Assembly: GCA_000727475.1 (NCBI GenBank)
Contig: KL647289.1
Location: 1,867,834 to 1,931,833 of the forward strand
DNA: 64,000 bases
From: Sarcocystis neurona
Lineage: Eukaryota; Apicomplexa; Conoidasida; Eucoccidiorida; Sarcocystidae
Reading direction: 5' to 3'
A program made the translations under genes and the position numbers. The stretch's first letter is position 1, and every line of letters starts with the position of its first letter. The notes under the pieces were generated by a model that was not told where the DNA came from, ran no database searches, and was given only the letters and a program-made list of their open reading frames with translations. Below, one piece after another: positions 10,880-23,400 of the stretch.

Positions 10880-13787
10880 AGATCACACCTGGATTATCGG
10901 GCAAACTAAGAGAGACAGCAGACACTAAACGGGGAGGCTCTGCCCCGTTGCTGGCCGCCTTCAAAGTTTGCAGGTCCAAGGCCGTTAAGCCGTGCAGTAC
11001 GCGAAGCTGTTGTGAGACGCGTAAGGCGTGCTGTACCGCAGTGGCTGGAGGACGGCTTCGATTCTGCAGCGCCGTCCATACGGACAAGTACGATTGCCGC
11101 CCTCTTAACACGACATGTGCAGGTGCTGCACATAGTTTGCAAAAAGTGTATTCAGGCCGCTACCTGAAAGCCAACCGTGCCTCCATGCAAGCAGAGGTAC
11201 TCTACATTAGCTGTGGTCGCGTTTTTCCCGTCGGACAAACTTTTTAATGCCTGCATTTGAACGAATACTTGTACCGGAACGGAAAGAGGTGTTCTGTGTT
11301 GGGGAAAGCAAAGCCTTCCGTCCTCAACTAGAGACTGTACCTGCCCGTCGATCGCTGATGTCCCTCCGCAACTCTGTGAAGTGTATCAGTCGTGCTGCAG
11401 TTAGCTCACGGTGGCACAATGTCACTGTAGTGTGCTACGGACGGTTCGCGTACCCAGTTTGGCTTTCTGTCGTGTTTTGCATGTGAGCTTCCATACAGAA
11501 GGTGTTACAGGTGATTCTTAGGCACAGGCAGCACCTCGAGTAGTTACTGCCAGCTACCAAGATGTCGAGTGTGCCCAGCCTCAGCAATCTATTTTAAATT
11601 TGGTCCCTGATCCATATCTTTGTGTACATGTGTTCCACGCAGCATGGGACAGTGAATGAATACAACTACTTGACGCAGTTACGTTGTGCTTGACTTCGGG
11701 GCTGTCTTACGCCTTTGCGTGAACGCAGATATCGAAAAATTCTGTTTATTCTGCCGGCCGTCTCCTCTGTGGATACATACAAACGTGTTTATGTGTCATA
11801 TATATATATATATGTTGTACACGCGTGCACCGTGCAGGGCCAGACAAGCAATCACTTTCTGTACAGGGTTGTTGTACATGACACGTGTACCAGTCACATA
11901 TGTATGTGCACGTTGAGCGCTCGTATGTCGAGTCGCCCCTTGCGCCGTGCACACATTTCCTGAACGGGTATTTTACCTGTAACCGGCAACGTGCATCCAC
12001 ACCGATTCAGTTTTACGATCCATAATACAAGGACCGGCAGCGCTAGGCTCAAAAGTCGCCTTCTATTGAAGTTCCTAAACTACGAAGACTATGAAAAAAA
12101 GTGCGGTTTGTGGAAATTAGAGTGTACCAAAATGTGTGTATATCCTCCTTCACGTGCGCATCTTCTCTAGGAGCGCATACACTACACATAGCCTCACGTA
12201 TGCATGGAGACAGTACAGATACGCACTGAGAATTACAACTGCTCGTAGAATACGTACGTCACAAATTGCCACTCACGTGCATTTACTCGTGTGCAACTAG
12301 CAGACTACACGCAACTTGTAAAGGGGTACGGCAAGCCGCTTTTTCTGCATTTTCACGTATCCTCGTGCGCCTGGCAGGTCGCTGTCACTTGCGCCTGTAG
12401 AGGCACTACCTATACATCTGAGCATGTCACACAAAATACGAAAAACAGAACAACTAATATGTGTTGCAAGCGTGTATGCAGAAATCTGCTCGCGTCGTCG
12501 CCAGTTGTTTCTACCAGTGGTGTTTACCATCAGCCACGCTTCTGACCGGCGTCGCTCTTCTGTGCACGGCCGCAGGAAAGGGAAAAGGTTTGGGTCCTGC
12601 AAGATGGAACGAAACATCTCCATTCTACAAGAGAAATTGAGACGCAGTTCTGAAACACACGAACTCCTGCCTTACAAGTATTCGCTTTTCAGCCCTCATA
12701 ACCAGGAGGGGGCAGAGGTTTCTGTGGCAAGTCGACGCTTTGCTGTCACCGCGTGGCAGGCACCTTCAAAAAACGAATCCCTGTATTTCTTCCTATGTCT
12801 TGCACGCTCCTGGACACGATGTGTCCCAGGATAATGTGGAGTCGAACCGGGAAACGGGAGGCAGGAGCTTCTCTGAAATGTGAAAGAACACGCGAGTCCT
12901 GCTCACGTCTCCCGGTGCATGAGGAGGAATCAGAATCCCATCTCTCGTAAAAGCGCATTTGCGTGGGATTGCAAGCGTGTACACTACTTCTCAAGGTGGC
13001 GCGGTCTCGCAGGCAGCGGATAATAGAGAGGACATCTGCATTCTCGTCGCTAATTCTCTCTCTTAACATTTCGAGCAGCCCGGACGTCTACACACGTCAC
13101 GTAGCCTTGCGTGAAGTGTCCCTCTCGACCCTCTCTACCTGTCCTCCTCTATCGCTTTTTTTCCCTGCTTTCTCGCCTCCTGCTCTTGCGCTTCCCCTCT
13201 CGTACCCGTTCCTCTGCTCCCTACCCGTCACTCTCTACCTTCCGCCCTTCGCCAGGAAGCAGCGGCTCCGCTTTCCCACGCAGAGCCGCAGGAAACTGCA
13301 TCAACAGCGTCTCTGCACGGGTTCGCTTTCTCCTGCTATTCTACACGTACGCACACATCCCCTCCCCCAAGACAATCCTCATCAAAAAAGCTCTACAGGG
13401 ATTTTCACGCATAGAATGGATCTAAAGAAAAAGCGTCAGCACTGGTAACAACAGCGCTTGTGCCGCATGCCACCTTTGCTGCACAAGTCAGCATCGTTAG
13501 GGGCTGAATCACCATTTGGAGTTTCCTCGTGTTTTTTTATGTGGAACTTTAGATGCATCAGAACGTAGCAACTGATATTCGTTATTTATAGCGACACCAT
13601 GGAATCTGAAGATCGCCCCGGGTAGCCGCTGTACGCGGTCTCTCGTGCTCCCTGTTCATTAGCAAGCCGTGCACTGCGTGTTGCGCCCGCTGGTGGTCAG
13701 CAAAATGACCTCCTTATAGTAGCAGTGACAGCTCTGGTGCTTGTGTCCCCGCGAAGTGCAGGGGGTGGTCGAAAAAAAGAATTCTAC
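10880..13787. other. Intergenic between convergent genes
   Basis: This holds the 3' ends of the membrane-protein gene and of the minus-strand WD40 gene. The frame at 10876-11247 overlaps the stop of the membrane-protein gene and is probably 3' untranslated. A TA tract lies near 11797-11815, and 13110-13260 is markedly pyrimidine-rich on the plus strand. Frames at 12424-12834 and 12963-13448 are open but show no family or splice support. Confidence 0.4.
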
Positions 13788-13930
13788 TCAGTCGGGTCGT
13801 CGTCGCACTAGGCCGGCACGAGAGACGGATCCAGCAGCTGAAACACGTAGGGCAGCGTGAAAACCACCCCACTGGACAAAAGCACAGCGCAGCAGAAAGA
13901 CAGGTGCAGAAGAAATCTGTACACCAAATC
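13788..13930 (-). CDS. WD40 protein last exon
   Basis: The acceptor is TTGCAAG, and 47 codons including the stop TGA follow in phase 1. It contains FGVQISSAPVFLLRCAFVQW and a basic C-terminus. Another frame of the same bases gives a hydrophobic segment, but it does not match the phase of the preceding exon. Confidence 0.35.
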
Positions 13931-16900
13931 CTTGCAACGATCACTACCGCCGGCAAAAGACTTGGACCCCGCATACATAAATATATATACATATGTATAC
14001 ACACACACACACCCCACCGTACAGTAGCCGTTCTTCTGTACCAGTGCGGAAGCACCATCCCCCTTCCGAGAGCAGTGACACGATAAATTTCATTTCTGTT
14101 CCTCGCTCTACTTTCCTCAAAAAAAAAACTGCGCGCCTCCAGCACGCTCGTGCGGTGACTCAATAGCAGCCACGCATTCTTCGACTACCAGCTGCGAGGA
14201 CAAAAATTCTCTTTCACCTACTTCCAGCAGTGTCGCATCTCTCCCTTCGCGACAACCTTGGCAGAAACCAACACGTTCTCTCCACAAGCTCCCGGCAAAT
14301 CACCAGGAGTTCCTCACTACTCTCTACGACGAACATCGTAAGGGCTTGCCCTTTTTTACATACCACAACAGCACCCAAACAATCCCAAAGTACTGGAGCA
14401 GCCAGCCACCCTCCCGGACACAAACCAGCAGCCCGCCCATCACACAAAAACCGGCACACTACATACAACTCCTCCTCCTCCTCCTCGTCCACTCATGCGA
14501 GAGCGCCCGTCCTTCTAACAGGCGTCGGCGTCGACACGCACACACACCGGCCTGTGCCTCATTGGTCGTTACACATATGAGCACTTGGACAAAAAGTGGC
14601 AACGAACCAGATATCCTGGCTTCGTATCCTTCTCCGGGCACTGACACACCAAGCTGTGTTCGTTACAACACTGTCACCTGGACACAGACCTCTCTGACAG
14701 AAGAAGCAGCAGCAGTCCTAAACCCGCAACAAGGAAACTCAGGAGCGTTTCTCTCTCTATCAAACATAGCGTCCGCAGCTAGACGCGGGAACACGACGCC
14801 CGCGACGTTTAGTAGTTACTCTTTCCCGGTCTGCAGACGGAAAAAGGCAAAAAGGCAGTATATATGCCCAAGACACGGTCTTTGCTGCTCCACGCTAACG
14901 AGCCATCTCACACAGAAGTCCTTCAGTACGACGCACGACCACCCCGCCGCGAGAACTCACTATCCGTTCACGACCCGTCAGTCACAGGCGTGGGCCTGCA
15001 GTCCTTTAACACCTCCTCATACCTTGGCTCTTCGACACAACATCCACATCTACATGTATAAACACACACACGTACACATTCATGATCCACACACATATGT
15101 ATGTGTATACGCAAACTGTTAAGTGTCACATGATTACGCATGTTCCGCCATGTACCGGCGGCGATATAGTCCTCTGTGTGTATAGGTATCGATACATGTA
15201 CAAATCTACACATACCCACACACACACACATATACATATATATATCCCTCTCTCCCTTTGTCCACACAAGTATATGCGCCCGTGCTAACAGAGTGAAAAT
15301 TTTCCCACAGACACAGAAGGATATGTGACGCATTCTCCCCTGTGTCCACAAATGTATATCTGTTATCTTTTATGTATGGGTAAACGTAACTTGTTGTAAA
15401 CGAGTGGGGGCCTCACCTCGCGTCGCCGACGAAGGCTGCGTTGAGCCACGAGTCGATACAGATAGCGCTGATGGGCACCTGCGGCTCCACGCCTTGGCGA
15501 AGAGACAGAGAGAAGGGAAGCACGGAGGAAACACAGAAAGCAAAGGCCAGCAGCTCTCGACAAAAGATCGACTTTCTCTGCATTTACGCATAATTCAAGT
15601 ATTATCTACCACATACACCAACACAGCAAGTAGTAAGAGTGAGAGTCTTCCCCACACTCTTCAGCGCGCAAAGTACGTGTGGGACCAAGTGCGCAGGGCG
15701 CGCGACGCGGAACGTGTCTGCCATACACATTGTAGATATTCGCGTATGCATATGTATAGTCGCGCATATCTTCTTCATATGAACTCCTGCCATTTCTTTT
15801 CCTTCGTTGGAGTTTCACATCTCACACGTGGAAAATGGGACACACTCCAACGTTTGGGAAAATCCTCTGGGAAGACCGGACCTTCGAGAGGACCAAGTAC
15901 ACACGCATATAAAGGACCCTACTAGTGGATACATATACACGCATTTACATACATATACATCCATACATATATCCACACAAACGCGGACATTCGTATACAC
16001 ATGTACACGTGTACGTGCGTTCAATAAATATACATCTACACATGTGTGTACGTGCATGCGCACATGTACACGTGCGTATATACATGCATATATGTACGTA
16101 CATTCATGCAACATATATCTATGTATGTGTACAGGAGTATAAGGTGGACTGTGAAACTGAGGCATACACGCGTACGTATCTCAGGAGAAGGGGAAAATAC
16201 TTCAACTCTTAATATATTCACAACAAGATAAACCTGCTTGTCCGGATAAATACATGTTTACTCGTACACACAAACTTACCTAGTCATCCGTTACAACCTA
16301 TATGTACACGTATATATATATATATATAATTACGTATGCGTTGTATATATATTGCATCTCATCTCTTAAGTAACTGACTATTAAAGTATACTCACGTACA
16401 AATACGCGTGTGCGCGAAGTTACATGACCCTAAAAAACACCTCGTCATCACTCTTTCTCTCTGTCTCTCTGTATGTATACATATATATATATATATACGC
16501 CACCCTAGTGAGGACTGCTACGTCGTACATTCTTTCTGTATAAATATACATATATATGTATATACATGTCACCGTGCTAGGGACTCCTACGTCGCACACA
16601 CTCTTGGTGTACGTATATGAATACACAAGGACTAGTTCAAGTACGTTAGCTGTCACATGTAAAGTACCTTTGCTGTCAGATTATAGAAGCGCATACCTAT
16701 ATATATAGAGAGAGAGAGAGAGACGCACGTGTATATACATACGTATACAACTATACGTAGCGAGTATGTTACACTGGCACATCGTTACCTCGATGCACGT
16801 CTAGATAAAAGTACACCGGCATGTCAGTCGGTATATCTTGTACGCAGAAGACAAACAGCCACACACATGTGCGTGTGCTTCCCTTTCTTTCTTTGTTTGT

Positions 16901-17393
16901 CTTCCTTACTCTTCCTCTATCTTTTTCTTCTCTTTATATTTGCAAGCCGCTATATCTAACCTCGAATGTAGTTCCTGATGAGAGTGATTTGAAGCTCTCC
17001 ATCGTCTTTCCGCCGTTCCAACCGCCGCACACTAATCGATCCATCCATGCACCCCTGCGGCAGCAGAACCACCAACAGGACATTTGTAGCAGCGACAGCA
17101 ACGGCAAATACATACTAATACACGTTGTATACTATATACTGTATATATATATGAATGCATATATATATATATACATACACACATAGATACGCAGTTACAT
17201 ATAATGGATCTACTACTAGTGTCATCCATATACATGCACATATAGTCGTGGGACACACAGATGCGACACACACTATATATATATATGTAGAGATGTATTT
17301 ATATATATACACATATATATATATACATACATACATACAATGGATCTCCTACCAGTACCACACCAGTATCATTCATGTATGTACACGTACGTG

Positions 17394-17424
<31 letters not shown>

Positions 17425-20400
17425 GTAAACGCACATGATAGTGGGACATACAGACGCGTCCCATAAGTATAGAACGAGAAATGGTGTGCCTTGCCTTATC
17501 TACATACACACACGTGTTCGCATGCATGTGTACACGGACACACGTGTACCCCTATATATGTAGCACAACAGGCACACACATAGGTGTCGAGTGATAGGCA
17601 GGTGCCGGCCGATAAGCACGAACTCTCTTTTTCTCTTCCGCTTTGTTTCACCTAGACAGGTATAGAAACAACGATAGAGGAAGACAAACCGCAGAGTTGT
17701 CCACACACACGTACAACAGCATTAGTGGGACTTTATATTGCAAGAAACCTTCAGAAAGCGGCGCAGGGGTCCCCCTCGCTTGACGTCCGCACTGCACTGC
17801 TGCCGACCATCTGTGCCACACCCGTCACGTGTGCGGAACCCCGGTGAAAAGTCGGCGGGGAGAACCTCTATTAAAGAGTACGCTACAGGAAGATTCTGCA
17901 AGGCAGTGTTCTTCTCTTGACAGATACACACGTTTGAAACTCATCTTATAAATTTCTTCAGCGAAAGTCCATTTCGAGAAATACACCACCACCTCCTCTT
18001 CTCTCACTGCGTCTTCGTCGCGGCCCTTGCATATGGCAGCACTTCACTACGTGTACGCACACACACAAGTGGGCAGAGCCCCACGGATATATTTGTGCGG
18101 ATGTTCTTGCAGACACTCGTATAGATCGTCTCTGTTGTGCACGTATACGTATGTCTGCACCTGCTGCTGTGCTTCACGGTAGAAGTGCAAGACTTCTTGA
18201 GCATACCTTTCATGTTCCTAAACACATGTGCGGAACAGCAGCAGCAGCTGAAGACGCAGGCCGTCACACGAAAAGAGGTGTGTAGGAGTACATCCAGTGG
18301 AAAATGTTGACACGTTCGCTGCTAAGAAGAACACGGTCGCGAACACCGCTGCTCTCTGCCTGTGCGTACCGCGAGTACAACGCATGCACACGTCTGCGGT
18401 GCGCAGTTATCACGCGTAGCTCCTCTGCAAAAAGGTCAGCTTCGTATACGTATTTATGTATACATACATATATAAGTGTACTACCATTTACGCATGCACA
18501 TATATATGTATGTATTAGATAGGTATACATATGTCTATCGAAGGAGCGAAAGTAACCAGGGCACGCACACCGAGGTGTCCAGAAGCCGCTCAGATATCAT
18601 CCCCCTCTCAACATTCGGATCTGTAGATACGTAACTACACAGGTACGTACATGCATGCATTCTCATACCCGTATATATATATATATACACACGCACATAT
18701 ACTTAAATTCAAATATCTATACAAGCTATATACTTACGCACAGGCACATATACACGCATCCGTCTCTCTCTGTATATATGTATGTGAATTTCACTTTGTA
18801 TATACGTCACTGTAGCTACATACATGTATACATATATATATATACATATGGGGGATATGTATGTGCTGGATGGAAGAAGAGTCTGCATTGGTTGTCTCTG
18901 TTGCTTCTACTACGGCGTGTTATTTGCTTCTGCGGCTACAATGCGTGCTGCAACCGCACGTGGGACGCCCCTCGGCCCCCGGTTTCTACACAGAACGTGT
19001 CCAAAACGACTACATATACACGTGTACATCAGCATATGTGCATATGTGTGTATGTGTGTACGTACGCATGTGGCCATGCAAGCATACGCACAGACGTATA
19101 GAATTATATATATATGTATATGTGTATGTGTGTATATATATATGCATATAGCCATAAACGTACACACACACACACATATAGGCGATGCCTGTGTTACATA
19201 TACAGAGCAGAGAAGCCCTCTTTTAGAGCTATACGCTGTCGCGGACCTCCCTCACACGACCATCCGCTGACGCATATAAGAAGGTCTACTTTCGGAGAAG
19301 CAAACACGTATTTCCGCTGCAGAGACGGAAGAGAAAAAGTTGTGCACGGAGATCGGGACGTTGCCTTTGAGATCCGCTGCACGCGTGATATGGGTGAAAA
19401 AGCGGGTGTACGTACACCTTGCACATATCCTGCCATCGTGTGGGTGTGTGTATGTGTGGGGTGTGTGTCTGTGCCCAGGCTCACGGATACGGAAGCCAAA
19501 GGAGAGAAGGTTAGTCGGTCGTTGCTTACCGCAAGGAGTATAGTAACGCGGGAATCCCAGGCCTCGGGCGCTTCGAGCACGTACAGATAAGAAAGGGGAA
19601 TTCCACAAGTAAGCATATCCGTCGGGACTCTGCGCACACACGAGCAGCCCCGCGTACAAGCAAAAATGGGCCCGAGACACACATACCGCAAGTAGGCAGC
19701 AATTCAGATGCAAAGAGAGAGACGAGACAAGTACGTGCTGCAGGCAGCGGGGTGGAGACGCTGTCACAAAAGCAGGATGCCGCGCGCGAGAGACAGCCGA
19801 AGGGGGAAATTGGGTGACAGCAGCACCAGCGGAAAGAGGTGGAAGTCTCATGCAGTCGAAGAGAACGTATGCAAAATGCGCAGAAATGTATGTACGTGTG
19901 CACGCATGCATGCATGTGTGTGTGGACGTATATATACCCCGTGCTTCCTTCGTCCTTAGAGGGGAGAGCGTTTGTGACGAGGACGCCCGGCAGCGCAGAC
20001 GTCGCTGGGCCACGCCCATTCGTGGGTGCGCAGCTGCTCACTTGGAAGAGGAGGAGAAGAAAAAAAGAGGAGGGCTGGCAAACATTCCACTAGAGCACAT
20101 GTGTCCACTCCTATCACCGGGCGCCGGACAGTGTCAACACTTTTATGTGCACTTATACGTTACTCTGGCAGCCGCGGGAAAAACTCCTCTGCCAAGAGAA
20201 GCACTGGGCTTAGAGGCACTCGTCACCCCTCAGCGCGCAAAAGAGGGAAAACGACGCATGCGAGACAAAAGATGCGATCTATATGTATGCACCCATGCGT
20301 ATCACGCTTCTGAGCACCGCCATATATATATATATATATGTATACCGCTCTCCTGAGCACTGGTACATAGATATACGTACATATACATATATATATACAT

Positions 20401-23400
20401 ACATATATCTATAAGTTGTGTGGTATACAACAACACGACGTTGCACTCTTGAGTACTACGGTGGCAGCTTTTAAAAGAAAAACGTGCCTGATCGAAAGTG
20501 GAAACAGGGGGTACGACAAAGGTAACAATTTATCAAAGACGCACATACACGTGTACGAAGAGAGGAGTGCCCCCCCGGATGTCCACACGTACATACGGTA
20601 CCGACAGGCGCATATTCGTACCTATACATACATATATATATGTACTTAGAAGAGCGGCGTACATATATGTGTACATATGTTTATACAGCAGTGCTCAGCA
20701 GACCGGTACATATAAATATACATATATATATATATACACATATATAGCAGTGCTCAGAAAAGTGGTGTATATATATATGTATATATAAATCTTTTATGTG
20801 GTAGTGCGCAGAAGAGTAGTCTATACATATACATGTGTATCTATGTAGCAGTGCCCAGAAGACTGGTGTATATATATACATATACATACGCATATATATA
20901 TATACACGTATATGAACAGAGTAGACATTACGTAGATATTTCCATGTGAACCTGCTGGAAAGGTGCGGTATAAAGATAAACGAGCGAAGACGTATTCTCG
21001 ACGCTGTGCCTGAGCCGTTCGGTGGAGAGGAGAGAGCGCGAGACACACGCGGTATGCAGCACGGGCAAGAAAGCGGATACGGCACGGACGTCAGAGACAC
21101 GGGGGGCGAAGAGGAAAATGAACATAAAAGGAGAGCAAGAACTAGAAAACAGCAATATATGCGAGGGGAAGATACACAAAAACACTGTGATACTGGCTCC
21201 GCGGAGTTCTGAAAAATTGTGCAACCCCTTGTGCGCCTGTCCTTTTTGCGGCGCACGTACACCTCAACTAGCGCGCACGTGCACTCCTCCCCGCCCGAGC
21301 CGCAGACGACCGACCCCGAAGATGTTCAAACGCATGCAAATCTCTTGTATGCAGACCCGACGTCCCCACACTCAATTATCCTACAAGCGCAAAACACACG
21401 TATGCACCACCTGCACGCAGACGGACGCACTGTTTTCTCACTGGGGTGTACGTACACCCCATCGGTGCGGAGACATCCGCCAAACCGGCCCCAAATTCAC
21501 TGTACAGACGCAGGGCTTTGTTTCTGACGACGTGCACGTACGGTCCACAGTGCACACACGCAGGTGACGCGGGGTTTACGCACACCACCTCGAAACTGCA
21601 TCAATCGCGCGCTGTCGGCACGCGGTTGCGCAAGGGCACTTACCGTCTGATGCAGCGCGCTGTACGTACACTCCAGACGGTGACCAGCTGGTTGCCGCTG
21701 AGCACCAGCACCACTTCTGCAGGCAAACCAGCGAGTCAACCGACACCGGAGGGCGACCCACGCAGCTGAAGACTAGGGCTGTGCGCTTCAGGAAGCCGCC
21801 CTCGACTTCTTCGCGCATGTACGGATGGATAAACAAATGCAAAGTAAATATTCGCACCGCATCCGCACAAACATATAGAGAGGTGCTGGCGCGCGTCACG
21901 CTTGCAGATTTCCGTACATACAGCTATTGCGGCAAGCACCACGCTTCGTGTGCAGCCACCTGGAAGCAGGGGTTTCCCACGTGGCGCTTGCTTCTGTCAC
22001 TGACAGCCAGTGCAATATCGGAGCACTCGAGCGTCCAAAGGCCAAGGAACAGCAACAAGTGGAAACTCCCTGGGCATTTGCCGTTTGGTGGAAAAGCAGA
22101 GCACAAGCAGGCAGCTTTGTCACTAGTAAGCACTCTCCATGAATATCAGGGCATCAAGCGACACCTACAGGGTCTTACAAGCACAGGGACAGCCGCTGCT
22201 TCCCCAGCAACCGTGGAGGACACCGTAGACGAGGGGGCAACGAACTGGAGGAGAAGTCCGCACAGCACAGTTGAAGCGAGGATTACTTCGTCGTGTTCGA
22301 CAACCCTGGTTGATACCTCCGCAAGGTATCAGCGGAGGACTTGACGCACACACAGGGAGGGCTGCGTCGCCTCTTTCAGCGACAAGCACTACAACATGTT
22401 GGATGCACAACGCACTGCGTTTCCTGCTGCTTGAAAAACCCTCACTGCACATATTCTCCCCATACAGCTGAACGTGGACAGAAGGACATACATCCATGCA
22501 TGCTGACACGTGCATACGGCACAACGCTTGTTTTTCTCCTGTTGGTAGCACTGCCGCCTGCGTCCTGAGAGGCGAGGCTGTGCAGCAGGTTAATCACAAC
22601 GTCTACACGCAGCAAGTGTCCTGGACTGAATACCTGCCTGTTGCAGCTTGTCAGGCAAAGAGACGACGGTCTCCCCTCCCCTTTCCCCCGAGATATAAAA
22701 ATACTCGCTTTCTTCTGTGCAGAGCTGCGTCTCTCCTTTTGTCGTGTTGTGTCCCTGCCGCTGTTCCGCTCTGAACCGCTGCTGTCTACACACACAGACG
22801 CAAGCCTCTCTAGACACCCAACGACCACTTCCTCTTCTTCTTCGCTGCTTTAATCTCGTCAAGAGACGACGCACAACACAGGAACGCAAGCACCCATTGA
22901 AGAGACGTTCACAAAGAAGGTTTTACATTGGAGCAGATATACACATACATACACACATAGAGATATATGGGTAGACACAGAGAAAGACACGTGCAATGTC
23001 ACACCAAAACATACAGGCGCCTCCGTTAGCGAAGCAGACAAGATGATACAAGGCTAATACACCACGTTAAGCCCTGTGTAGAGGATCAATATGCAATTCT
23101 ACACACCTAGATGTGCTCACGCGTACCTAAGCACACCTTTGAATAGCTGCGTCTGTGTTTCTGCCGGTCGCTTTGTCGGCCTCTCTATCTACGTGGAGTA
23201 CTGGATGCAGATCTTCAGGCAGGGAGGGCTATTGGCGGATGGCTACACAAACATGGCAGTCCTTTTCTCGGAAGTGGTGTATACACGTATACAGAATTAT
23301 ATGAATACACATATATCAGAAGAAAGCAGAGAGCAGAGAGATGTCGCTCTACGTACGCAGACACTTATATAGGCAATGACAGGTGTGTCGGAAGGGTACC

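Noticed and set aside
13808..13930. Hydrophobic C-terminal helix in the last WD40 exon, suggesting a SEC12/PREB-like tail anchor
   Set aside because: That frame does not match the phase of the preceding exon. The in-phase reading has no membrane segment, and the other blades show no clear PREB resemblance.
21781..22344. 187-codon plus-strand frame in unique sequence
   Set aside because: It opens on GTG, has no domain or splice support and lies inside the long WD40 intron on the other strand. It is kept as unproven.
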